Source: an uncultured Oscillibacter sp. (lineage in GTDB: Bacteria; Bacillota; Clostridia; Oscillospirales; Oscillospiraceae). From it: DNA of 5,134 nucleotides. Location: assembly GCA_948435975.1 (NCBI GenBank), contig CAOJHG010000194.1, forward strand, positions 1 through 5,134, given 5' to 3'. The notes beneath the pieces are model-generated. The model was not told the origin of the DNA. It worked only from the letters and a program-made list of their open reading frames with translations, and made no database searches. Made by a program: the position numbers and the translations under genes. Of this stretch, positions 1 to 5,134 are shown piece by piece (the stretch's first letter is position 1; every line of letters begins with the position of its first letter).

Positions 1-1674
1 ACGGGGCTTCCGTTCTTTGGAGAGCGGGGCATCGACCGGCTGCACAACGAGGAGAACCCGGACGTGTACATCGCTATGCGCTTTTTGGACGATGCCGGAA
101 GGGCCCATGAGCTGGTCCGCACCCGGCAGAAGAACCGCATGTGCATTACCTACGACGGCGGCGAGGTCCGCCAGCTGGACCTGAAGGACCTCTTCGGAGA
201 ACCGGACGTGTTCCTGTCCATCCTGAACCCCCTCTATTTCATTGAGGAGCTGGGGGACAAGGGCAAGAACCTCTTGGAAATGTATCTCCCGGAACTTCCG
301 CCAGAAAAGGTCCTGGAGCAGCTGCCCCCGGACCTGGCCCTGGCGCTGAAGGAGGAGCCGCTCCTCTCCCCGGAAACCTACCTAAAGAATAAGCGGGCGG
401 ACGTTCGCAATCTGGAGGAGAGCATCCTCTATATGCGGGGCCAGCGCGATCAGGCGGAGGCCCAGGGCAAGGCCCGGCTCCAGATGGCGGAATCCGCTGC
501 TCAGAAACAGGCGGCGCTCCAGGAGGAACTGACCGCCCTGGAGGAAAAGCAGTTTGACGGGCTGGATATTCCCGCCATGCGGGAGCAGCTGGTGGACCTC
601 AGCGCCCGCTACGAGGAGGCCCTTCGGGACAGCGGCGGCGGTGAGGAACAGGACCGGCTCTCCGAACTTCGGGCGAAAATCGCCAAAAGACAGGCGGAGC
701 AGTACCAGTCCAAGTACGCCCAGCCTCTGGCGGAGACTGCCGCCCAGGTGAAGAATCTGGCGGCGCGCTACCAGCAGGAGGGGCGGAACTATCAGTTCCT
801 TTCCGCCGGAAATCCCTGCCCCACCTGCCACCGCGCCATTCCGGCGAACAGTTTGACGGAGGTACAGGCGGAGATTAAAAAGTCCGCCGCCGCCATTCTC
901 GCCGAGGGCAAGGCGAAACAGGCGCAGATGCTGGAGCTCCAGGGGTTAGACAAGAAAGCTACCGACACCTTTGAGCAGTTCAAGGCCGATGACCTGGCAA
1001 AATGGAGACAGGAAGCTGATGCCCTGGAGGCCCGGCGTCAGGCCCTGGCGGGGGCCGTCCCCCAGGAGGCGGTCGATCTGCGACGGCAGGTTGAAACACT
1101 GAACGCCTCTATTGAGTACGGCAATCTCAGCCAGGAGGAGTTTGACCGCTTGGCGGAATGCCGGGAGGCGCTTCGCCAGTGTTCCGCCGAGCTGTCCGCC
1201 GCGGAAAAGGCCGTCGGTCAGCCGCCGGAGGACATTGACGGACAGATGGAACAGGCGCGGCAGAAAATTGCGGAACTGAAAAAACAGATTTCCCACGCAG
1301 CGCAGTACGTTTCCAAGCGGGCCGAAATGCTGTTTTCCGCTTTGAAGATGAACCGTGTGGAGATTTCCCTCTACGATGTGGTGAAAACCACCGGGGAGGT
1401 CAAGGACGTGTTCAAATTCACCTACGGCGGGCGGCGCTATGACCGGCTGTCCCTGTCCGAGAAGATTCGGGCGGGCATGGAAGTCTCCGAGCTGATGAAG
1501 CGCCTCACTGGGCGGAACTACCCTGTGTTCGTGGACAACATGGAGTCCGTGGACGATCTCGCCAACGTCCGGCCCATGGGGCAGGTGATTTTGGCTAAGT
1601 GTGTACACGGCGCGGAATTGTCTGTAGGGCCCATGAAATCCACCCCGGCGGCGGGGCAGCAGAAAGCCGCGTGA
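1..1674 (+). CDS. Rad50/SbcC-like coiled-coil ATPase with zinc hook (5' truncated)
   Basis: The frame is open from the first base, so the true start and the Walker A P-loop lie upstream; the GTG at 64 is only the first internal candidate. Of the 557 residues visible, about 1-125 look like the rest of an N-terminal ATPase lobe (for example LNPLYFIEELG from residue 75). Charged Glu/Lys/Gln/Ala-rich coiled coil follows to about 265, then a CPTC zinc-hook apex (Cys273, Cys276), a second coiled-coil arm to about 440, and a C-terminal lobe. That lobe carries a signature-like LSLSEKIRAG (483-492) and a Walker B-like strand YPVFVDNME (Asp512, Glu515). In Rad50/SbcC and SMC proteins such lobes dimerise on ATP and act on DNA ends or loops. 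The arms are much shorter than in SbcC. Asn follows the Walker B Asp where a catalytic Glu is usual. It is the first visible gene of the operon. The family is well supported; the exact role (repair, replication, defence) is not known. Confidence 0.85.
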   Translation, partial: TGLPFFGERGIDRLHNEENPDVYIAMRFLDDAGRAHELVRTRQKNRMCITYDGGEVRQLDLKDLFGEPDVFLSILNPLYFIEELGDKGKNLLEMYLPELPPEKVLEQLPPDLALALKEEPLLSPETYLKNKRADVRNLEESILYMRGQRDQAEAQGKARLQMAESAAQKQAALQEELTALEEKQFDGLDIPAMREQLVDLSARYEEALRDSGGGEEQDRLSELRAKIAKRQAEQYQSKYAQPLAETAAQVKNLAARYQQEGRNYQFLSAGNPCPTCHRAIPANSLTEVQAEIKKSAAAILAEGKAKQAQMLELQGLDKKATDTFEQFKADDLAKWRQEADALEARRQALAGAVPQEAVDLRRQVETLNASIEYGNLSQEEFDRLAECREALRQCSAELSAAEKAVGQPPEDIDGQMEQARQKIAELKKQISHAAQYVSKRAEMLFSALKMNRVEISLYDVVKTTGEVKDVFKFTYGGRRYDRLSLSEKIRAGMEVSELMKRLTGRNYPVFVDNMESVDDLANVRPMGQVILAKCVHGAELSVGPMKSTPAAGQQKAA

Positions 1675-1686
1675 TTGATCTGATTT

Positions 1687-1693
1687 AGAGGGG
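1687..1693 (+). promoter_or_regulatory. Ribosome binding site for the primase-like gene
   Basis: AGAGGGG lies three bases upstream of the GTG at 1697, and the codon directly before that GTG is an in-frame TAG, so no longer start is possible. The spacing is tight. A TTG at 1706 would be 12 bases away, so both starts are conceivable, and they differ by three residues. Confidence 0.5.
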
Positions 1694-1696
1694 TAG

Positions 1697-2767
1697 GTGT
1701 ACCGCTTGGTCTATGAGAAGATCCCCATCGTGGAAACGGCCCGGCGGTGCGGGCTGGTCCTCGACTCCCGGACACTGAGGCGTTTGGAGGTCGAGGCCAG
1801 CTGCCCCTTCTGCGGCGACCACGGGCCGGGGAAATACCACCTCAGCCTCAATACGAATACAGACCAATACCGCTGCAACCTCTGCGGGGCCCATGGGAAC
1901 AGTGTTTCCCTGTACGCCCGGATCAACGGAATGAGCAACAAGGAGGCTTTTCGGGAGCTGTCCAGGGAGGTCAAAACCTACCCTTTTCCACAGCAGCCGG
2001 AGCCTCGAAATACGGAGCGGCAGCCGCTTTCCTTGGAACAGCGCCACGCCGCCTATTCGGATATGCTGGAGCATTTGACGCTCCTGGGCAGGCACAGAGA
2101 CAACCTGCTGGGCCGGGGCTTTTCCCCGGAGCGTATCCAGAAAAACCAGTACCGCAGTATGCCGGAGGCGGACCGGAGCCGGAGGCTTCTTGCCGCTCTA
2201 CTCCGGGCCAGCGGCTATGAGCTGCTGGGCCTTCCGGGCTTTCGTACATACTACGGCGAGTGGACCGTCAGCGGGCCCAGGGGCTTCCTGATCCCCGTCC
2301 GAAACAAGGACGGGCTGATCCAGGGCATCAAAATACGGCTGGACGACGCAGATTCTCCAAACCGCAAATATCGCTGGCTCTCCAGCCGGGGCCTGCCGGA
2401 CGGGACCCGCAGCTATTCCTGGATCCATGTCACCGGCAATACCGCCAGTAAGCGGGCCTTCATTACGGAGGGACCGCTGAAAGGCGACGCCGCCAGCTTT
2501 CTGGCAAACGACGCGCTCTTTGTCTGCGTCGGCGGGGTCAATGCCATATGCGGGCTGAAGGACACCTTGGCGGACCTGAAGATCCGGGAGGTGGTGGAGG
2601 CCATGGACATGGACCAGATGACCAATGAGAATGTGCGCAGAGCCGTTCTCGAAATGCGCCGGGAGGTGCAGACCATTCCAGGCGTCAAATATTTTAAGTA
2701 CACATGGAATCCGGCTTACAAGGGGGTTGACGATTATCTCCTGAGCCAGAGAGTGGCGGAAATGTAA
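1697..2767 (+). CDS. DnaG-like primase: zinc ribbon plus Toprim-like (DUF3854-type) domain
   Basis: This 356-residue protein probably makes RNA primers for replication of the element. Residues 36-63 form a zinc ribbon, Cys36-x2-Cys39-x20-Cys60-x2-Cys63, followed by GAHGNSVSLYARI, very like the CHC2 zinc finger at the start of DnaG but with Cys where DnaG has His. A linker rich in charged residues runs to about 190. RGFLIPVRNKDG (around 196-207) resembles the N-terminal part of the primase core. EGPLKGD (258-264) and the acidic pair in AMDMDQ (Asp304, Asp306) fit the Glu and DxD of a Toprim fold, as in DUF3854-type proteins of plasmids and phages. It ends soon after the Toprim part and so lacks DnaG's helicase-binding domain. 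The GTG start sits right after an in-frame stop. It lies 22 bases after the ATPase gene and 12 before the next gene, so co-transcription is likely. Zinc and Toprim motifs are seen; primase activity is inferred. Confidence 0.85.
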   Translation: MYRLVYEKIPIVETARRCGLVLDSRTLRRLEVEASCPFCGDHGPGKYHLSLNTNTDQYRCNLCGAHGNSVSLYARINGMSNKEAFRELSREVKTYPFPQQPEPRNTERQPLSLEQRHAAYSDMLEHLTLLGRHRDNLLGRGFSPERIQKNQYRSMPEADRSRRLLAALLRASGYELLGLPGFRTYYGEWTVSGPRGFLIPVRNKDGLIQGIKIRLDDADSPNRKYRWLSSRGLPDGTRSYSWIHVTGNTASKRAFITEGPLKGDAASFLANDALFVCVGGVNAICGLKDTLADLKIREVVEAMDMDQMTNENVRRAVLEMRREVQTIPGVKYFKYTWNPAYKGVDDYLLSQRVAEM

Positions 2768-2779
2768 ATGAGGTAAAGT

Positions 2780-3400
2780 ATGACTGATCGAGTTCTTGTC
2801 AAGGTATCCGTGGATGGAGACGACATCCATCTCCGCTTAATCGACCCTTCCGAAAAAACACACCGCAGCTTCTGCATAGACTATGACGCCTTTGACGACC
2901 TGGAGTACAGAGAAATGGCGGGCGTCAACGACTGCGGTTCCTTTGCCGTGCTGCGGAGAAACCGCGCTGATGGAACAGCCTCTATGCGGTTCGTCTGGCT
3001 GTCCAGTTCTGGCGACGGCCCTGTGGCGGGCTGGGAACAGACCGTAAAGCTGCCCTTCCAGGAGATGCGCTCTTTCATCAGGGCCAGCGCCGAAAAAGGA
3101 GGTCCGTCCAAGTGGGCCGCCCTCTCCGTGAAACCCGGGAATACCCCGAAGCTGGTCTTCTGTGGGCGGGAGAACCTCCATGACGCGGTGGAAAATCAGA
3201 CGGTCCGCCGTAAGCTGGTTCGCTTCCTGCGGGACAACTTCAAGTGGTGGGGGACAGATGAAATTCGATTTTACAACGATTTTGTGCCCTACAGCTTTTC
3301 CTTCCAGGAGTTCCGTAACGGTCAGCCGGGAATGTGCGGCGGCTTGATCCTTCACAGTCAGAAAAACCTGGAGAAAGCCTACTACTCCATCCACACATAA
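2780..3400 (+). CDS. Conserved-looking protein of unknown function in the primase operon
   Basis: I do not recognise a family for this 206-residue protein. It starts at ATG 2780 with GAGG six bases upstream and only 12 bases after the primase stop. No signal peptide or membrane segment is visible, so it is probably cytoplasmic. The N-terminal half alternates short hydrophobic and charged stretches (VLVKVSVDGDDIHLRLIDP at the start), suggesting a beta-rich fold. Residues about 60-110 include Trp-containing strands and a helix (QEMRSFIRASAEKGG). The C-terminal third is rich in aromatics: FKWWGTDEIRFYNDFVPYSF followed by MCGGLILH and a final KAYYSIHT. No catalytic motif is evident. Its position between a primase and a DUF6744-like gene suggests an accessory role in replication or DNA handling of the element, which is inference from context only. 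Confidence 0.75.
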   Translation: MTDRVLVKVSVDGDDIHLRLIDPSEKTHRSFCIDYDAFDDLEYREMAGVNDCGSFAVLRRNRADGTASMRFVWLSSSGDGPVAGWEQTVKLPFQEMRSFIRASAEKGGPSKWAALSVKPGNTPKLVFCGRENLHDAVENQTVRRKLVRFLRDNFKWWGTDEIRFYNDFVPYSFSFQEFRNGQPGMCGGLILHSQKNLEKAYYSIHT

Positions 3401-3421
3401 ACAAAAAGAAAGGATTTACTT

Positions 3422-4396
3422 ATGGGAGAAATCTTTGATATGCGCGGCAAGATTGCCGCAGGCGAGGGTGACAAGGACCATATGCTGGGGAAGTTCCTCT
3501 ACTTCTCCCTGGCGAATCTCCTGGTGGAGAAGGACGCTCTGGCTAAGCTCTGCGAGGACTTGGACATTCCCTACACTGGCGGCAAGCGGCTGTCCGTCTC
3601 AGACGCCTTCCGCTCCGCCACCGGCGATATCCAGGAGCGGATTCCCGTCACCCGGATGGGTGAGTCCCATATCTACCTTGCCTACTGCCGGGACAACAAG
3701 CGCACGTCCGAAATCCTCTCCCGGGAGCTGGTAAAGGAGACGCTGAACCAGCAGACCAACCAGTATGAGAAACTGGCGAATATCAGTTACGACAAGAGGG
3801 ATGGTGCGTTTCGCTGTGAGAACCTGGTGATGGATGACGTGGTGGACGTGCGGAAGTGCTGCCGTCAGGCGGAAGAGCTGTTCGAGCTCTACCAGCGCTG
3901 TGCCAACCGCAAGCAGGTGGAGAGCATCTGCGCCAATTTCCTGCGGTCCATTGAGGCCACCAAGCTCAGCATCAACGGCTATCTCTACTTCGTCCCCCGG
4001 ACCTTTATGGAGAAGGTGGACACTTTTGAGGAGTTCATCGGTCTTTTGAGCGGCTTGAACCGGAAGCAGACCCCGCTGATGGTCAACTCCTTCTACATCA
4101 TCGACGATGAAAAGCAGCGAGGGAAAATGACCGAGGAGTTCTACGCGGCGGTGAAGAAGGAGATCGCCGAGTACCAGGAGCGGGCGGACTACTTCATCCA
4201 GTCCGGGTGCCAGAGCCCGGCTGTCATGGAGCGCTGGGCCTTGAAGATCCAGGGGTTGGAGGAGCGCAAACGGCACTATGAACAGGTGCTCCGCCGTGAG
4301 CTGGACGGGCTGGACGACGAGTTCAGCACGCTGAAATTCATGGGCCAGGAGCTCCAGAACCGGGCGAAGAACATTCGATTTCAAAAGGCGGCGTGA
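3422..4396 (+). CDS. DUF6744-like protein of unknown function
   Basis: This is a 324-residue soluble protein with no signal peptide or membrane helix. ATG 3422 is preceded by AGAAAGGA at seven bases' spacing, 21 bases after the previous stop, so it is the last gene of the operon. It is mostly helical: an N-terminal helical region (KFLYFSLANLLVEKDALAKL), a middle part with YDKRDGAFRCENL (about residues 120-132), a helix ending before the motif INGYLYFVPRTFMEKVDTFE (about 183-202), then VNSFYIIDDEKQRGKM. A long charged helix, probably coiled coil, fills the last 100 residues. The YLYFVPR pattern followed by a helical tail recalls the DUF6744 proteins found on mobile elements and phages; I make this match from memory and it needs a profile search. 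No enzyme motif is visible. The stop is followed closely by a strong terminator hairpin. The function is not known; a partner of the upstream ATPase or primase is possible. Confidence 0.8.
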   Translation: MGEIFDMRGKIAAGEGDKDHMLGKFLYFSLANLLVEKDALAKLCEDLDIPYTGGKRLSVSDAFRSATGDIQERIPVTRMGESHIYLAYCRDNKRTSEILSRELVKETLNQQTNQYEKLANISYDKRDGAFRCENLVMDDVVDVRKCCRQAEELFELYQRCANRKQVESICANFLRSIEATKLSINGYLYFVPRTFMEKVDTFEEFIGLLSGLNRKQTPLMVNSFYIIDDEKQRGKMTEEFYAAVKKEIAEYQERADYFIQSGCQSPAVMERWALKIQGLEERKRHYEQVLRRELDGLDDEFSTLKFMGQELQNRAKNIRFQKAA

Positions 4397-4406
4397 TTAA
4401 AACCGG

Positions 4407-4440
4407 AGGCGGGGAGAATTATTTCTCCCCGCCTTATTAA
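4407..4440 (+). terminator. Operon terminator hairpin, probably bidirectional
   Basis: AGGCGGGGAGAA (4407-4418) pairs perfectly with TTCTCCCCGCCT (4423-4434) over 12 bp around a TTAT loop, beginning 10 bases after the gene 4 stop. The following TTATTAAAA is only a modest U tract on the plus strand; read from the other strand the stem is followed by CCGGTTTT. The hairpin is certain; its use as terminator is well supported by position. Confidence 0.75.
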
Positions 4441-4470
4441 AAGCAGTAGAAGATTTGGGACGGAGAAAAG

Positions 4471-4572
4471 GTGTCGCTCGCCTCAATGACCATGAAGACC
4501 TTGCCGATGGTCTTGATTTTTACTGCGATTTCTTTCCTTTACTATGGAGGGCTCCGCCTTTGCGATTTGTAA
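4471..4572 (+). CDS. Possible small hydrophobic peptide (33 codons)
   Basis: A GTG at 4471 has GGAG five bases upstream (4462-4465) and opens a 33-codon frame; an internal ATG at 4486 would give 28. The peptide has one hydrophobic run, TLPMVLIFTAISFLYYGGL, long enough to span a membrane, and a short polar end RLCDL. A small hairpin lies inside the frame. Against it: no promoter is seen, it sits just after a terminator, and the antisense strand carries a comparable short open frame. It could be a membrane mini-protein, a toxin-like peptide or chance. Confidence is low. Confidence 0.2.
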   Translation: MSLASMTMKTLPMVLIFTAISFLYYGGLRLCDL

Positions 4573-4596
4573 TGTAAGATACGATTATGCCGCCCA

Positions 4597-4627
4597 AAAG
4601 GCCCGGATGCGTTTTGCCCGGGCCTTT
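4597..4627. terminator. GC-rich hairpin, terminator-like on both strands
   Basis: AAAGGCCCGG (4597-4606) pairs perfectly with CCGGGCCTTT (4618-4627) across an 11-base loop that can add a GC/GC inner stem. It is bordered by CAAAA on the left and TTTG on the right, so it has short A and U tracts in either direction. It could insulate the downstream mini-gene from the operon, or be a small dispersed repeat. Confidence 0.45.
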
Positions 4628-4724
4628 GTATTGGTAGAAGCAAGGCCAAAAGGCAGGGGAATTTCCACAGCCTATTTCTTAATAGTAGGTTCTGTTTGTT
4701 ATGCAGTAAAATTACTTTTTAATG

Positions 4725-4753
4725 TTGACTTCCTTACATAAATCATTCATAAT
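4725..4753 (+). promoter_or_regulatory. Sigma-A type promoter for the 66-residue gene
   Basis: TTGACT (4725-4730) and CATAAT (4748-4753) are separated by exactly 17 bases, each one mismatch from the consensus -35 and -10. The sequence just upstream is A/T-rich (GTAAAATTACTTTTTAATG), like an UP element, and contains the inverted repeat AGTAA/TTACT (4705-4716), a possible operator. The transcript would start near 4760 with a leader of about 25 bases. Confidence 0.7.
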
Positions 4754-4769
4754 AAAAGCCATCTTTTTC

Positions 4770-4777
4770 AAGGAGGT
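4770..4777 (+). promoter_or_regulatory. Strong ribosome binding site
   Basis: AAGGAGGT lies seven bases before ATG 4785. It fixes this ATG as the start, in preference to the in-frame ATG at 4722, which would fall upstream of the promoter's -10 and has no such site. Confidence 0.85.
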
Positions 4778-4784
4778 TTATAGT

Positions 4785-4985
4785 ATGGCCGCAAGGAAAA
4801 CCATAGACGAACGCATTGCTCTGATTGACGAAAAAATCGCCAAAAGGAAAGCGGAGATTGAATCGCTTGAGAGCCAGAAAAATAAGCTGCTCCATCCGGT
4901 CAATATGAAAACCGTCATGGCAAAAGCCAAAGAGGCTGGTTTGACACCGGAAGAAGTTGCGGAGAAGCTGGGTCTTGACATTTAA
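4785..4985 (+). CDS. Small coiled-coil protein with C-terminal helical motif, function unknown
   Basis: This is a 66-residue soluble, lysine- and glutamate-rich protein. Residues 7-35 form a regular heptad pattern (Ile7, Ile11, Ile14, Ile18, Ile25, Leu28, Leu35 in a/d positions), so it should form a helical dimer or bundle. After a break at His37-Pro38, the C-terminal part (41-66) is helical and ends in GLTPEEVAEKLGLDI, which looks like the first two helices of a helix-turn-helix, or the short C-terminal domain of H-NS-like or other small DNA-binding proteins. It has its own promoter, strong ribosome binding site and terminator, and is therefore expressed independently of the operon. Codon use is A/T-richer than genes 1-4, which suggests a different origin. 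Small proteins of this form are frequent on clostridial mobile elements; I recall no known function. A regulatory or DNA-binding role is inference only. Confidence 0.85.
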   Translation: MAARKTIDERIALIDEKIAKRKAEIESLESQKNKLLHPVNMKTVMAKAKEAGLTPEEVAEKLGLDI

Positions 4986-4993
4986 ACAAAGCT

Positions 4994-5040
4994 ATGCTGT
5001 CCATGCCACATCATGTGGCATGGACAGCATTATTATTTTT
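4994..5040 (+). terminator. Intrinsic terminator with 17-bp perfect stem
   Basis: ATGCTGTCCATGCCACA (4994-5010) pairs without mismatch with 5014-5030 around a TCA loop, and is followed by TATTATTTTT (5031-5040). It starts eight bases after the stop of the 66-residue gene. On the minus strand the stem is followed by AGCTTTGTTT, so it may also end the convergent gene at the right edge. Confidence 0.85.
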
Positions 5041-5072
5041 GCTTGGGCGGCTTCTTACTTTTATAGTTGTTT

Positions 5073-5134
5073 TCATATATGGCGGAGCAGAAGCTCCTCA
5101 TCCGTAAACTCGCTGGGCTTGCGGGGGACAAAGT
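5073..5134 (-). CDS. C-terminal end of a convergent gene (partial, unidentified)
   Basis: Read on the minus strand from the window edge, the frame gives FVPRKPSEFTDEELLLRHI and then TGA at 5075-5073. The composition looks like real protein, and the frame points toward the shared terminator at 4994-5040. Too little is visible to name the product. The next frame continues sensibly as YENNYKSKKPPKQK to a TAA at 5035-5033, directly beside the terminator stem. A two-base loss in the CATATATG repeat could therefore have shortened the protein by 14 residues. Either the gene ends at 5073 or it is frameshifted; I cannot decide from one sequence. Confidence 0.4.
   Translation of the reverse strand, partial: FVPRKPSEFTDEELLLRHI

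Larger units (their letters stand above)
4435..4724. other. Intergenic segment without a firm gene
   Basis: Between the operon terminator and the next promoter I see no convincing protein gene. The stretch holds a weak 33-codon hydrophobic mini-ORF (4471-4572), a small hairpin AAGACC/GGTCTT at 4495-4514 followed by GATTTTT, a 10-bp GC-rich hairpin at 4597-4627, and short A/T-rich inverted repeats (CTATT/AATAG at 4672-4685; AGTAA/TTACT at 4705-4716). Base composition changes here from GC-rich operon to clearly A/T-richer sequence, which suggests a junction between modules of different origin. Confidence 0.5.

Noticed and set aside
946..1608. 220-residue open frame on the minus strand
   Set aside because: It lies wholly antisense to the coiled-coil ATPase, whose motifs are clear; long antisense frames are expected in GC-rich coding DNA.
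1980..1989. DnaA box-like TTTTCCACA, with a weaker one near 4661-4669
   Set aside because: A single box inside a gene and a two-mismatch site do not make an origin; no cluster or A/T-rich unwinding element accompanies them.
3599..4384. 261-residue open frame on the minus strand
   Set aside because: It is antisense to the 324-residue gene, Leu/His/Val-rich in the way of shadow frames; the plus-strand gene has a good ribosome binding site and start.
1..4396. Wadjet (JetABCD) defence system
   Set aside because: The ATPase has a Rad50-type CxxC hook and the Toprim protein has a DnaG-like zinc ribbon, unlike JetC and JetD; nothing resembles JetA or JetB. Kept only as a loose analogy.
4544..4741. 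65-residue open frame on the plus strand
   Set aside because: There is no purine-rich ribosome binding site before the ATG (pyrimidine-rich CTTTCCTTTACT instead), and it runs through the 4597-4627 hairpin and into the -35 of the next promoter.
4994..5030. Palindrome as a recombination or attachment site
   Set aside because: The U-rich tail and position right after a stop codon are explained by an intrinsic terminator, and no second copy is in the window.

Overview
This window looks like part of a mobile genetic element (an integrative and conjugative element, plasmid or prophage) from a gut-type Clostridia bacterium, perhaps of the Oscillospiraceae/Lachnospiraceae kind. The basis is strong AGGAGG-type ribosome binding sites, short-spaced genes, GC-rich coding sequence ending in an A/T-rich accessory segment, and the kind of genes present. 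The taxonomic call is an inference; no rRNA, tRNA, phage structural or conjugation gene lies in the window.

Positions 1-4396 hold a tight block of four plus-strand genes separated by 12-22 bases. They are: (1) the 3' part of a Rad50/SbcC-like coiled-coil ATPase with a CPTC zinc hook, whose Walker A end lies upstream; (2) a small primase-like protein with a four-cysteine zinc ribbon followed by a Toprim-like catalytic domain; (3) a 206-residue protein I cannot assign; (4) a 324-residue protein that resembles the uncharacterised DUF6744 type. A perfect 12-bp hairpin just after gene 4 probably ends the operon. The combination suggests a DNA replication, recombination or maintenance module: primase for initiating synthesis, SMC-like ATPase for handling DNA ends or structures, and two accessory proteins of unknown role.

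Positions 4397-4784 contain no firm gene. This stretch holds the operon terminator, a possible 33-codon hydrophobic mini-ORF (with an equally odd reading frame on the opposite strand), a second GC-rich hairpin, and a good sigma-A type promoter at 4725-4753.

That promoter drives a self-contained small gene (4785-4985, 66 residues, coiled coil plus a short C-terminal helical motif) with its own ribosome binding site and a 17-bp perfect-stem terminator. At the right edge, 5073-5134 appears to be the C-terminal end of a convergent minus-strand gene, possibly with a small frameshift in an AT repeat.

The items most worth a second look are the conserved-looking SMC-like ATPase/Toprim primase/two-orphan cassette, the atypical Walker B of the ATPase, the stand-alone coiled-coil mini-gene, and the possible AT-repeat frameshift at the right edge.
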